The notes under the pieces are model-generated. The model made no database searches. It was not told where the DNA came from and saw only the letters and a list, made by a program, of their open reading frames with translations. A program made the position numbers and the translations under genes. From Sphingomonas sp. (GTDB lineage: Bacteria > Pseudomonadota > Alphaproteobacteria > Sphingomonadales > Sphingomonadaceae), in NCBI RefSeq assembly GCF_019746665.1, contig NZ_JAIERS010000015.1, positions 34,165-98,164 of the forward strand: a DNA stretch of 64,000 nt, written 5' to 3'. Shown piece after piece: positions 8,191-16,400 of the stretch; within the stretch, counting starts at the first letter, position 1, and each line of letters begins with the position of its first letter.

Positions 8191-9227
8191 TAGTTCTTCC
8201 CCCCCACCGGAACTTCGCTGACACTGTTGCCGCGCGCGACGCGAACCACGGGTCCGCGCGAGGCGCCCGGATAGCCTCCCGCCGGGCCGACGGCGCCCGC
8301 CGCGGCTTGATCGGCGACCTTGCCGGGCACCGTCGCGCGCTGGAAGCGCGAGACATCGGCGCCGGTGACATAGCTGCTCTTGGCGGCGACGGGCTCGCCG
8401 GCGGCGCGCTTCATCATCGCCTGTTCGGCCTTCGCATCCATCCCTTCGGGCACGTCGAGCGCGCCCGAGGCGATCCTTTCTTCGAGCTCGCTCGCATTGT
8501 CGGCGATCGAGCGCAGCGCGACCGAGAGCGAGCCGCCCAGATTTTGGATGGCGACGATCTTCTCGGCGAGCTTGGGCGTCGCTTCCACGGTCACGCTGTT
8601 ATAGGGGCGCACCAGGGTGTTGCCCTTGTCGTCCTGGGCCTGATCGGTGTGCGAATCGGTCGCGAGGACGCGCAAGTTGCGCATCACCGTCTCGGTCACG
8701 TTGAGCGGCGGACCATCGCCGCCACCCACGACGCGCTGGTTGAGGATCAGGTCGATCCGGTCGCCCGGGAAGATGAACCCGGCCACCTGCTGCGACTGGC
8801 CCTGCAGCGGCACCGTCACCGCGCGCATCCCCGGCCCCAGCGCGGCGGCCAGGAAGCCGCGGTCGCCGGGCTTCACCAGCGCGCCCTGCGTCACCGGCTG
8901 GCCCGCGGTGATCGCGTTGCGCACGACGGTACCGAGCAGGTTCTTGATGTTCGATTCCGGCCGATCCTTCAGGAAATAGGCCTTGTCGATCAGCTCCTTC
9001 GGCCACGGCTTGAACGTGACCGAGGTCTGATCGAGGATGGTGCCCACGGGCAGCGCGCGGGTCGCGACCAACACTTCCGGGCCGTTCGGCACGGTTGGGG
9101 CGACGACCGCGGGCACGGCGGCCGCCGTCGGCGCCGCCTGGCCGAACACGAAGGTACGTGCGACAAAGGCGGCAATCGCGGCGATGATGAGCGCCCCGAT
9201 GAGCAAAATGATCTTGCGAACATCCAT
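8190..9227 (-). CDS. cpaB: Flp pilus assembly protein CpaB/RcpC
   Basis: A 345-residue CpaB/RcpC protein. One N-terminal transmembrane helix (about 7-27) anchors it in the inner membrane with the bulk in the periplasm. A SAF domain (about 50-115, VLVATRALPVGTILD) is followed by the RcpC/CpaB domain (about 120-250, MRAVTVPLQGQSQQVAGFI). The family is thought to link the secretin to the periplasm or peptidoglycan. The C-terminal 90 residues are low in conserved features. It is second in the operon, 46 bases after cpaA. Confidence 0.92.
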   Translation of the reverse strand: MDVRKIILLIGALIIAAIAAFVARTFVFGQAAPTAAAVPAVVAPTVPNGPEVLVATRALPVGTILDQTSVTFKPWPKELIDKAYFLKDRPESNIKNLLGTVVRNAITAGQPVTQGALVKPGDRGFLAAALGPGMRAVTVPLQGQSQQVAGFIFPGDRIDLILNQRVVGGGDGPPLNVTETVMRNLRVLATDSHTDQAQDDKGNTLVRPYNSVTVEATPKLAEKIVAIQNLGGSLSVALRSIADNASELEERIASGALDVPEGMDAKAEQAMMKRAAGEPVAAKSSYVTGADVSRFQRATVPGKVADQAAAGAVGPAGGYPGASRGPVVRVARGNSVSEVPVGGKN

Positions 9228-9273
9228 GCGAAACTTACCCCCTCTGGCCCAAACCCCAGGGCTCCACGCTCAC

Positions 9274-9750
9274 TCATCCGGTAAATTGGTAAAAAAGCGG
9301 TTCACGAAGCATGATTAAGCCCGCGACCGCGATCGCGACCCCATAGGGCGTCTCGGTCCGCCCCGGGCGGCGGCGCCAGCGATGCTCGATCGCGGCGACG
9401 ATCGTGATCGCCGCGCCGACGATTGCCATCAGCATCAGCAGCTGCATCAGCGGCACCGGCGGCAGCCACAGCGCCATCGCGCCGATCAGCTTCACGTCGC
9501 CGCCACCCATCTGCCCCAGCGCGAAGATGCCGACGAACAGCGCGAACACGCCGACCGCGACCCCCAGGTGCAGCGCGAGATCGGGCCACAATGCCCAGCC
9601 CTGGCTCCACCACCACAGCGGCGCGAGCAGCGCGATCACCGCGTTCTTCCAGTTGGCGATCGTGCGCTGGCGCATGTCCTCGATCGCGCACGCCACCAGC
9701 AGCACAGCGAGCAGCGCGAGCAGCGTTAACGAGAGGCTGGTGCCATTCAT
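9274..9750 (-). CDS. cpaA: Prepilin peptidase CpaA/TadV (A24 family)
   Basis: A 158-residue aspartic prepilin peptidase. Five or six membrane helices carry the two catalytic aspartates: Asp25 in the IEDMRQRTIANW motif and Asp85 in the GGGDVKL motif. It cleaves the leader of the Flp prepilins, probably the two pilins encoded near 41 kb. The short form without the N-terminal methylase domain is normal for Tad systems. It is the first gene of the minus-strand pilus operon; 49 bases separate its start from the divergent hydrolase gene, so the operon promoter is probably there. Confidence 0.92.
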   Translation of the reverse strand: MNGTSLSLTLLALLAVLLVACAIEDMRQRTIANWKNAVIALLAPLWWWSQGWALWPDLALHLGVAVGVFALFVGIFALGQMGGGDVKLIGAMALWLPPVPLMQLLMLMAIVGAAITIVAAIEHRWRRRPGRTETPYGVAIAVAGLIMLREPLFYQFTG

Positions 9751-9799
9751 GGCGTTAACCGCTAGACGAGAGGGCTTGCCAAAACGTAACCAGTGCCGC

Positions 9800-10738
9800 G
9801 TGACCTCCGCTTCCCTTTATCGCCGCGCGATTCCCGCCGCCGCCCGCATCAGCCAGTGGCACGCCGCCGATGGCTGGCCCATGCGCCGTTTCGATTGGCC
9901 GGGGGCGGGGCGGGGGCGCATCCTGTGGCAGGGTGGGCGCGGCGATATTTTCGAGAAATATCTGGAGCTTTTCGCGCATTGGCACGCTGCCGGCTGGAGC
10001 GTGACGAGCCTCGATTGGCGCGGGCAGGGCGGCTCCGGGCGCACGTCGAACGATCCGCATGTCGGCGACATCGGCGATTTCGCCCATTATATCGCCGATC
10101 TGCGCGATTTCTGGCGCGCCTGGTCGGCCGAGGCCACGGGGCCGCGCGTGCTGATGGGCCATTCGATGGGCGGCCATCTGGTGCTGCGCGGCGTGGTGGA
10201 GGGGGCGGCGGCGCCCGACGCGCTGGTCCTTTCCGCGCCGATGCTGGGCCTCAAAAGCCCGTTCGGCTGGACCTGGGGCGAGCGGATCGCGCACCAAATC
10301 GCGCGGTTCGGTGATCCGGCGCGCGCGGCGTGGCGCGGCAACGAAAAACCGGCGACGATGAAAAGCCGGCAGGAACTGCTGACCTTCGATCCGGAACGCT
10401 ATGCCGACGAACTCTGGTGGCAGGCGGCCAAGCCCGAACTCGTGCTCGGCCCGCCGAGCTGGCGCTGGGTGGCGCAAGCCTTCACCTCCACCCGCCAGCT
10501 GCGCCGCGACCCGCGTTTGCCCGAGCTGGCGGTGCCGGTGCTGCTGATCGTGCCGCTCGCCGATCAGCTGGTCGATCCACGCGCCGCGCTCGGCATCGCC
10601 GAACGGCTCCCCGACGCGCGGCTGCTGACTTTTGGCAAGGAAGCCGCGCACGAAATTCTGCGCGAGGCGGACCCCTCGCGCGCGCGCGCCGTCGCGGAGA
10701 TCGACGCTTTCCTGAGCGAGCGGGTGCCGGCGGCGTGA
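9800..10738 (+). CDS. Alpha/beta hydrolase, lysophospholipase-like
   Basis: A 312-residue serine hydrolase of the Hydrolase_4 (monoacylglycerol lipase/lysophospholipase L2-like) group. The nucleophile elbow GHSMGGH is at about residues 124-130, after the typical DWRGQGGSG oxyanion-region stretch near 75-83. An acid (VPLADQLVDP) and a histidine (AAHEIL) follow at the expected distances in the C-terminal third. No signal peptide is visible. I chose the GTG at 9800, since earlier in-frame codons run into the divergent cpaA. Its TGA overlaps the GTG of the next gene, so the two are probably co-translated. Substrate unknown. Confidence 0.85.
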   Translation: MTSASLYRRAIPAAARISQWHAADGWPMRRFDWPGAGRGRILWQGGRGDIFEKYLELFAHWHAAGWSVTSLDWRGQGGSGRTSNDPHVGDIGDFAHYIADLRDFWRAWSAEATGPRVLMGHSMGGHLVLRGVVEGAAAPDALVLSAPMLGLKSPFGWTWGERIAHQIARFGDPARAAWRGNEKPATMKSRQELLTFDPERYADELWWQAAKPELVLGPPSWRWVAQAFTSTRQLRRDPRLPELAVPVLLIVPLADQLVDPRAALGIAERLPDARLLTFGKEAAHEILREADPSRARAVAEIDAFLSERVPAA

Positions 10739-11823
10739 TCCAGGCCGATATCGCGATCATCGGCGCCGGCATGGCGGGGGCGAGCCTTGCCGCCGAACTC
10801 GCCGCGCAGGCGCGGGTGGTGCTGATCGAGGCCGAGGATATGCCCGGCTATCACGCCACCGGGCGATCGGCGGCGTTCTGGTCCGAAACCTATGGCGGGC
10901 CGGGGGTGCAGCCGCTCACCTCCGCCTCGGGCGATTATCTGCGCGACGGGAGCTTCCTGGCGCCGCTCGGCTCGCTGCATGTCGGGCGCGAGGCGGACCG
11001 CGCCGCCGCCGATGCGTTCCTGGCGGCGTTCGCGGGTACCGGCGTTTCGCTGGAGGCGGTCGATCCCGCCGCGTTGCTCCCCGGCTTGCGGGCCGATTGG
11101 GTGGTGGGGGTCGCCGAGCCGAGCTGCGCCTATATCGATGTCGCCGGGCTCCACGCGCATTACCTGGCGCACGCCAGGGCGGCGGGCGCGACATTGCTCA
11201 CCCGCGCCGAGCTGATCGCCGCCGAGCGGAGCGACGGCGCCTGGCGGATCGAGACCCGCGCCGGTCCGGTCACCGCCGAAACGCTGGTTAACGCATCGGG
11301 CGCCTGGGGGGACGTGGTCGCCGCCCGCGCCGGGGTCGCCCCGATCGGCCTCAGCCCCTATCGCCGGACGATGGTGCAACTGCGGACCGAACCGGCGGTG
11401 CCCGAGGGGCTGCCGCACGTCTCTCACCTGGGCGGCAGCTTCTATTTCAAGCCGGAAGGGCAGGGCCGGCTGTGGCTGAGCCCGCATGACGAGATTCCCG
11501 ACTTGCCGGGGGATGTCGCGCCCGAGGAGATCGACGTCGCCATCGCGATCGATCGGTTCGAGCATCTGGTCGATTGGCGCGTGGCGGCGGTCGAGCGGCG
11601 CTGGGCGGGGCTGCGCACCTTCGCGCCCGATCGCCTGCCGGTGTTCGGCTGGTCGTCCACCATGCCGGGCTTCTTCTGGTGCGTGGGGCAGGGCGGGTTC
11701 GGCATCCAGACCGCACCCGCCGCCGCGATGCTCGCCGCCGCGCTACTCATGCGCACGGGGCTCCCCGCGCCGGTCGACCTGATCGACGCCGAACGCTATG
11801 CCCCGGCACGGTTTGGAGCTTAA
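10735..11823 (+). CDS. FAD-dependent oxidoreductase, DAO family
   Basis: A 362-residue flavoprotein of the D-amino acid oxidase/glycine oxidase family. The Rossmann dinucleotide motif IIGAGMAGAS is at residues 7-16 and an acidic ribose-binding end (LIEAE) follows near 33-37. The C-terminus has the FAD-closing region (WCVGQGGFGIQTAP). The closest characterised group by eye is the D-amino acid dehydrogenase/D-arginine dehydrogenase type, but the substrate is not provable here. The GTG start overlaps the hydrolase stop (GTGA), coupling the two genes. It converges with the DUF1508 gene, three bases apart. Confidence 0.85.
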   Translation: MIQADIAIIGAGMAGASLAAELAAQARVVLIEAEDMPGYHATGRSAAFWSETYGGPGVQPLTSASGDYLRDGSFLAPLGSLHVGREADRAAADAFLAAFAGTGVSLEAVDPAALLPGLRADWVVGVAEPSCAYIDVAGLHAHYLAHARAAGATLLTRAELIAAERSDGAWRIETRAGPVTAETLVNASGAWGDVVAARAGVAPIGLSPYRRTMVQLRTEPAVPEGLPHVSHLGGSFYFKPEGQGRLWLSPHDEIPDLPGDVAPEEIDVAIAIDRFEHLVDWRVAAVERRWAGLRTFAPDRLPVFGWSSTMPGFFWCVGQGGFGIQTAPAAAMLAAALLMRTGLPAPVDLIDAERYAPARFGA

Positions 11824-11826
11824 GGC

Positions 11827-12000
11827 CTAATCGGTCTCGACCACTTCGGCCGCGCCCGAATTCTTCACGTTTTCGATGCACTTGAGCGCCGACGCCTTAG
11901 AAGCATAGCCTTCCGAGGTGGTCGCCAGGATATTGCCGTTGCTATGCTTCAGCCGCCAGCGCCATTCACCGGCCTTGTCGGTATAAAGTTCGAACTTCAT
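11827..12000 (-). CDS. YegP-like DUF1508 protein
   Basis: A 57-residue single-domain DUF1508/YegP protein: the FELYTDKAGEWRWRLKHSNG strand pair and the GYASKASALKCIENVKN helix define the family. Larger relatives contain two copies of this domain; here there is one. Function is unknown. The ATG at 12000 is preceded by a GGGAGAGT ribosome site; the frame extends further upstream but loses family resemblance there. Confidence 0.85.
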   Translation of the reverse strand: MKFELYTDKAGEWRWRLKHSNGNILATTSEGYASKASALKCIENVKNSGAAEVVETD

Positions 12001-12098
12001 CGCGACTCTCCCGCTCATTGCGCTCGCGATCGTTGCGTTTGTGGCATGGTGGCGCAAGCGGTTTCGCGGGCGCCCCGTCTGCGCTAGAGTCCGCCACC

Positions 12099-13307
12099 AT
12101 GGCGCAGAGCGGCTATCTTGGCTGGGTCGGTGGCGGCTGGTGGCAAGGGCTGGCGCGGCTGTTCGCCCGGCGCGTGCGGGGCGGCGCCGCCGCCCCCGGC
12201 TGGCGCGGCATCTTCGGGCACGAGCATGAGGAGTCGATCGTCGCACCCGTGATCCGCGCGGCGCCCGTCGCCCAGCCGATCGCCCCCGCGACGCGTCCTG
12301 CCTTCCAGGCGCCACCGCCGGTCGCGATCGAGGCGCGGGTCAAGCGGCTGAAGCGCCGCGCCGCGATCGACATGTTCGATCAGGTCGGCCTCGCGCCGAT
12401 CCCCGGGCAGCTGTGGCGCTTCGTCGATGGCGAGGCCGATCCGTTCAACGGGGTGAGCGCGTTCCTGCGCGCGCTCGGGCTCGATCCGGCGGCGGTGCGG
12501 CGGCGCGACAGCGGCGAGATCGCCCGCGCCAATGCGGTGCTCGAACTGCTCTACACGATCGATCATGTGTTCGATCGGGTCGCGCCGTCGGTCGCCGCGG
12601 CGCTGGAGGCACGACTTTGCTCGGGCGATTACAAGGCGGTGCGCGGCGCGGCGGAAGTGGCGCAGACGTTCGAGCGGATCGCCCGGCTCGAAGCGCGCTG
12701 GCCGGCGTCGCACCGGCTCGCGGTGCTTGGCGCGTTTCTGGACGATGTGCGCGGCGGGCTCGCCGATCCGCTCGGGGTGCCGGCGCACGTCGCCGCGCAC
12801 GCGCAGGAGGTGGCGGACGAATTGGGCCGGCAAATGGGCGCGCTCGATACCGAGCTGCGCGATGGCGCCACGCTCCACCAGGCGCTGTTGCGGCGCTGGC
12901 CCTCGATCTGGGATAACGGTCCGCAGCACGCCAAGCGCGCGCGGGCCGAGGCGGAGACCGCCGACGCGCACCGCCAGTTGCTGACCAATTCCGGGCTGCG
13001 GCATGTCGAGGTCGAGGCGCAGATTGGCCGCATCCGCGCGGCCAATGACGTGCTCTCGCAACTGCTTGGCTTGCTCGACGGCGAAGCGCCGACGCGCGCC
13101 AAGAGCGAGGCCGAGCGCGCGCTGAGCTTCTTCGGCTTTCCGCCCTTCGCGCGGCCCGATCTGGCGACGCTCGCCGCGCGGTTTCGGATATTGGCGCGCG
13201 CCAACCATCCCGATCTCGCCCCGGCCGATCCCGAAGCCCGCGCCGCCGCACACCAGCGCTTCGTCGAGCTCAACGCCCATTACGAGGTGCTGAAGGCGCT
13301 GGTTTAG
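12099..13307 (+). CDS. J-domain protein
   Basis: A 402-residue protein whose last 60 residues resemble a J domain, with the invariant His-Pro-Asp triad in ARANHPDLAP. J domains stimulate the ATPase of DnaK-type chaperones. The rest is predicted mostly helical and not recognised; residues 1-60 are Gly/Trp/Arg-rich (GYLGWVGGGWWQGL). The ATG at 12099 is the first good start: a stop-free frame exists upstream but overlaps the promoter side of the divergent DUF1508 gene. A C-terminal J domain is typical of specialised DnaJ-like co-chaperones rather than DnaJ itself. Confidence 0.75.
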   Translation: MAQSGYLGWVGGGWWQGLARLFARRVRGGAAAPGWRGIFGHEHEESIVAPVIRAAPVAQPIAPATRPAFQAPPPVAIEARVKRLKRRAAIDMFDQVGLAPIPGQLWRFVDGEADPFNGVSAFLRALGLDPAAVRRRDSGEIARANAVLELLYTIDHVFDRVAPSVAAALEARLCSGDYKAVRGAAEVAQTFERIARLEARWPASHRLAVLGAFLDDVRGGLADPLGVPAHVAAHAQEVADELGRQMGALDTELRDGATLHQALLRRWPSIWDNGPQHAKRARAEAETADAHRQLLTNSGLRHVEVEAQIGRIRAANDVLSQLLGLLDGEAPTRAKSEAERALSFFGFPPFARPDLATLAARFRILARANHPDLAPADPEARAAAHQRFVELNAHYEVLKALV

Positions 13308-13353
13308 AGCGATTTCGGGGCAGGTGGCATCACCTGCCGGCTCGGAAATCGCT
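13308..13353. terminator. Strong inverted repeat after the J-domain gene
   Basis: The arms GCGATTTC (13309-13316) and GAAATCGC (13345-13352) enclose a second pair CAGGTG/CACCTG (13321-13326 and 13331-13336). No T-run follows, so it is either a non-canonical terminator shared with the convergent gene or one copy of a dispersed palindromic repeat. Confidence 0.5.
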
Positions 13354-13375
13354 TCAAATGAGAAACTTGCAGCGG

Positions 13376-13990
13376 TTATTCCCGCCGGCGCCGCAGCCTT
13401 ACTTCGATCCGGCGGCGCCCGGCATCGGCGCGCGCCTCGCCGCCTGCGATCGTCTTATCATCGGGCTGGAGGAAGGGGCCGGCCGACAGGGGCACGATGG
13501 TGAAATCGGCCAGCCCAGCCAGCCGCAGGAAACGCGCGACCGATACCGCGCGTGCCATGCCAAGCCCGGCATTGTCCGACGCCTGGGGTTCCGCGGTCGC
13601 CTGGCCGAGATAGAGCGGCACCAGCGTGCGATCGAGATTGCTTGGCAGCCGCCCGCCGCCTTGGCGGGGGGTCTCGTCGGTATGGCCGATCACCTCGATC
13701 ACGCTCGCGTCATAGGCTTTGCCGATCGCGCGCAGCCGAGGGACGACCTGGCGCGCGAGCCGCGCCTCGAACGCCGGCGACAGCGCGGCCGACCCGGCGG
13801 GAAAGCTGAACCCGCCCGCCTCGGGCAGCACGATGATCGGCGGTTCCTCGCGCGGGGTGGGGCGGTTGGCGAGCGCGACCAGATAGCCGCCAAGCAGGAT
13901 CGCGCTGAACAAGGCGACCGCGAGCAGCAGGTAGATCGTCTCCTGCCCCATTTGCAGCGCGAGACTGGATCGCGTCGGTTGCCGGCTCAT
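13376..13990 (-). CDS. OmpA/MotB-like peptidoglycan-binding membrane protein
   Basis: A 204-residue protein with one transmembrane helix (about 18-40) and a periplasmic OmpA-like domain (about 60-200). The peptidoglycan-binding signature is visible as VIGHTDETP and NAGLGMARAVSVARFL. The architecture is that of MotB/ZorB stator subunits, but the usual Asp inside the membrane helix is absent; a Glu (about residue 17, in MGQETIYLLL) sits at its cytoplasmic edge. The start overlaps the stop of the preceding membrane gene by 4 bases, so the two are translated as a pair. No flagellar or Ton genes are nearby. Confidence 0.75.
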   Translation of the reverse strand: MSRQPTRSSLALQMGQETIYLLLAVALFSAILLGGYLVALANRPTPREEPPIIVLPEAGGFSFPAGSAALSPAFEARLARQVVPRLRAIGKAYDASVIEVIGHTDETPRQGGGRLPSNLDRTLVPLYLGQATAEPQASDNAGLGMARAVSVARFLRLAGLADFTIVPLSAGPFLQPDDKTIAGGEARADAGRRRIEVRLRRRRE

Positions 13991-14784
13991 GCCGGCTCCG
14001 CGGGCTTCACGAAGCGTTCGACCGAGTCGATCAGGTCGCCCAGCGTGGTCAGCAGCGCGCTGGTATCGCCGGCGGCCTGGTTGAGCCGCGCCGCCTCGCC
14101 CGCGAGCCGGGCGACCTCGTCGCCGCTGCGCTCGGCGGCGGTGGACAGCGCGGTGAGCTTGGCTTCGCTGCGCTCGACCATCAGCACCAGCTTGGCGGCC
14201 TCGGTCTGCATCGCCTGGCCGAGCTGCTGGCTGGTCGCGGCGGCAAGGGCCAGCTGCTCGCGCAGTTCGCGCAGCACGCGCACCGTACCGCGCAATTCGG
14301 TGCCGAGATCCTGGGTCGCGATCGTGAGGTCGGTCATCTCGGCGCCGGGCTCGGTGCTGCCCGCCTCATGCGCCTCGATCCGCAGCAGGACCGCGAAGAA
14401 CGGCGCGAGCCCCGCCGTCGCGAGCCCTTCGAGGAACGGAATGGCGAGCCCGGCGAGCGCCGCCAGACTGTCGACGCGCAGCGTGGCGGTGCCCAGGAAC
14501 AGCGGGATCACCGCGGTGCTGATCCCCAGGATCAGCGAGAGCACGCCGAACGCGACGATCATCTCGGCGGCGATCACCGCGTCGAAATCGGCGCGCTGGC
14601 GCAGCAACAGGCTCGCCTGCCAGCGCAGGAACACCAGCGCCGCCAGATTGCCGAGGAACAGCAACGGGAAAGTGGTCTGGGTGAGCAGCTGCACCAGATG
14701 CAGCCCCAGGCTGCCGCTCAGCACGAACAGGCCCATGCGGCTGAACGCACTCGCGCGAAGGCGCCCCCGACGTTGCACGACCAT
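13987..14784 (-). CDS. MotA/ZorA-like multispan membrane protein with coiled-coil tail
   Basis: A 265-residue protein with about four membrane helices (near residues 17-38, 40-60, 70-97 and 105-132) and then a long predicted coiled coil (about 150-260) rich in Ala, Glu and Leu. This topology, followed directly by an OmpA-domain membrane protein, matches the A/B organisation of stator pairs such as MotAB, ExbBD or ZorAB. Sequence similarity to those families is not obvious by eye, so the assignment is architectural. It is upstream of and coupled (ATGA) to the OmpA-domain gene, and 44 bases downstream of rnhA. Confidence 0.6.
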   Translation of the reverse strand: MVVQRRGRLRASAFSRMGLFVLSGSLGLHLVQLLTQTTFPLLFLGNLAALVFLRWQASLLLRQRADFDAVIAAEMIVAFGVLSLILGISTAVIPLFLGTATLRVDSLAALAGLAIPFLEGLATAGLAPFFAVLLRIEAHEAGSTEPGAEMTDLTIATQDLGTELRGTVRVLRELREQLALAAATSQQLGQAMQTEAAKLVLMVERSEAKLTALSTAAERSGDEVARLAGEAARLNQAAGDTSALLTTLGDLIDSVERFVKPAEPA

Positions 14785-14828
14785 CAGCTTTCTCCCCAGA
14801 GCGCTATCGCCGATTTGCGTGAGCGAGG

Positions 14829-15284
14829 CTAGGGGCGCGGCTGGCCCTGCGCCTTGGCGGCGTCGCTCGCCAGCTTGTCCACCCGTTCATTTTCGGGATG
14901 GCCGGCATGGCCCTTCACCCAGCGCCAGTCGATCCGGTGCGGGCGGGCGGCGGCGAGCAGTTCCTGCCACAGATCGGCGTTCTTCACCGGCTTCTTGTCG
15001 GCGGTTTTCCAGCCATTCTTCTGCCAGCCGTGAATCCATTTTGTGAGGCCGTCCATCACATAGCGGCTGTCGGTGTAGAGCGTCACCCGGCAGGGGCGGG
15101 TGAGGGCGTTCAGCCCCTGGAGCGCGGCGGTCAGCTCCATGCGGTTGTTGGTGGTGTTCGGCTCGCCGCCCGCAAGCTCCTTCTCGTGCGCGCCCATGCG
15201 CAGCAGCGCGCCCCAGCCGCCGGGGCCGGGATTGCCCTTGCACGCGCCGTCGGTGAAGATTTCGACCTGGGGAAGCTCGCTCAT
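14829..15284 (-). CDS. rnhA: Ribonuclease HI
   Basis: A 151-residue RNase HI that degrades the RNA strand of RNA-DNA hybrids. All catalytic residues are visible: Asp12 (in [16 protein letters not shown]), Glu50 (NNRMEL), Asp72 (YTDSRYV), His126 (VKGHAGH) and Asp136. The basic loop ([20 protein letters not shown]) is intact. The ATG at 15284 overlaps the thrB stop (ATGA), which fixes the start. The ispH-thrB-rnhA order is common in alphaproteobacteria. Confidence 0.97.
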   Translation of the reverse strand: MSELPQVEIFTDGACKGNPGPGGWGALLRMGAHEKELAGGEPNTTNNRMELTAALQGLNALTRPCRVTLYTDSRYVMDGLTKWIHGWQKNGWKTADKKPVKNADLWQELLAAARPHRIDWRWVKGHAGHPENERVDKLASDAAKAQGQPRP

Positions 15285-16249
15285 CGCAGCGTCGGCAGCT
15301 GGCGGGCGAGATCGGGCGCGTAGGTGGCGATCCGCCGCCAATAAGCGAGTGGGTCCTTGCGCGTGACGAGCGCGTCGGCGGGCGTATTCAGCCAATCCCA
15401 GGTGCGCGACAGCGTGAAGCGGATGCACGCGCCCACGCACAGATTGGCGAAGGCCACATCGTCGGCGTCGCTCGGCGCGAAGTGCCGCGCATAACCGCGC
15501 TTCAGCGCCGCGGCGATCGCCGGATCATAGCGCGTGCCGCCCGCGTCGAACGCCCAGCTCGTGTCCATCACCGCCAGATCGTAGAGCCGGATGTCGGTGC
15601 AGGCGAAGTAGAAATCGATCACCCCGGTCACCCGGTCGCCCAGCATCAGCAGATTATCGGGGAACAGATCGGCATGGATCACCCCGCGATCGAGGCCATC
15701 GCGATCCCAGCTCGTCGCGAGCTGGCCGATCGCTTCGCCAAGGTCGTGGTGCAGGCCGGGCGCGATGGTCTCCAGGCTGGCGCCGCAGCGCTCATAAAGC
15801 GCCTGCCAGCTCGGCTGGCCCATCGCGTTGGGCCGCGACAGCGAAAAATCGGCGAGCGCGCGGTGCATCGCGCCGAGCACGTCGCCCGCCGCCTCGGCCT
15901 GCGCGGGCGTCGGGTGCGACAGCGCGACCCCGGGCAGGAAGGTAATGAGGCACGCCGCGCGCCCGCACAGCTGCTGGATCGCTTCGCCCTTCCGATCCCG
16001 GATCGCGGGCGGCACCGGCAGACCCTTGGCGGCGAGGTGATCGGTAAGCGCGAGGAAGAAGGGCAGCTCCTCCGCCCGCACCCGCTTTTCATAGAGCGTC
16101 AGGATGAAGCGGCCCTGCGTGGTCTCGACCAGATAATTGCTGTTCTCCACCCCTTCCGCGATGCCCTTGGCCGACACGAGCGTGCCCACGTCATAGCCGG
16201 CGAGGAAGGTGGCGAGGGCTTCGGCGGAAACCTGGGTGTAGACGGCCAT
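15281..16249 (-). CDS. thrB: Homoserine kinase (ThrB, APH-fold type)
   Basis: A 322-residue homoserine kinase of the aminoglycoside-phosphotransferase fold, which makes O-phosphohomoserine in threonine synthesis. Typical features are the N-terminal MAVYTQVS, the ENSNYLVET strand near 35-43, the catalytic loop [12 protein letters not shown] (about residues 188-199) and the metal-binding GVIDFYFA (about 208-215). This form replaces the GHMP-type ThrB in many alphaproteobacteria. It is the middle gene of the ispH-thrB-rnhA block; a palindromic repeat separates it from ispH. Confidence 0.95.
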   Translation of the reverse strand: MAVYTQVSAEALATFLAGYDVGTLVSAKGIAEGVENSNYLVETTQGRFILTLYEKRVRAEELPFFLALTDHLAAKGLPVPPAIRDRKGEAIQQLCGRAACLITFLPGVALSHPTPAQAEAAGDVLGAMHRALADFSLSRPNAMGQPSWQALYERCGASLETIAPGLHHDLGEAIGQLATSWDRDGLDRGVIHADLFPDNLLMLGDRVTGVIDFYFACTDIRLYDLAVMDTSWAFDAGGTRYDPAIAAALKRGYARHFAPSDADDVAFANLCVGACIRFTLSRTWDWLNTPADALVTRKDPLAYWRRIATYAPDLARQLPTLR

Positions 16250-16274
16250 TGAGCGCCCTTCCCTCGATCAAAGC

Positions 16275-16372
16275 CTGAACGGCGTCGCCCCGGCCATCGA
16301 GCCGGGGCTCGGCTGCCTTGCGAGGGTAGAAGAAGAAGCCCGGCCCCGGCTCAAGGCCGGGGCGGCGTTCAG
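16275..16372. repeat. Palindromic intergenic repeat between ispH and thrB
   Basis: Nearly perfect outer arms begin CTGAACGGCG at 16275 and end GGCGGCGTTCAG at 16372. They flank two smaller hairpins built on GCCCCGGCC/GGCCGGGGC. The whole 98-base element could fold into a long cruciform-like structure in RNA. A related core (CCCCGGC...GCCGGGG) occurs at 25398-25494, which suggests a dispersed repeat family. Confidence 0.7.
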
Positions 16373-16400
16373 GGTGTAGCGCCCGGCCAACAACCCTGGC

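Noticed and set aside
6502..8193. Long plus-strand open frame of 563 codons over cpaC
   Set aside because: It is antisense to a convincing secretin. Its protein is Arg/His/Gln-rich with no family look, a usual by-product of high GC content.
13376..14784. Complete Zorya anti-phage system
   Set aside because: Only A/B-like membrane genes are present; no ZorC, ZorD or ZorE is beside them. The neighbour is rnhA and then housekeeping genes.
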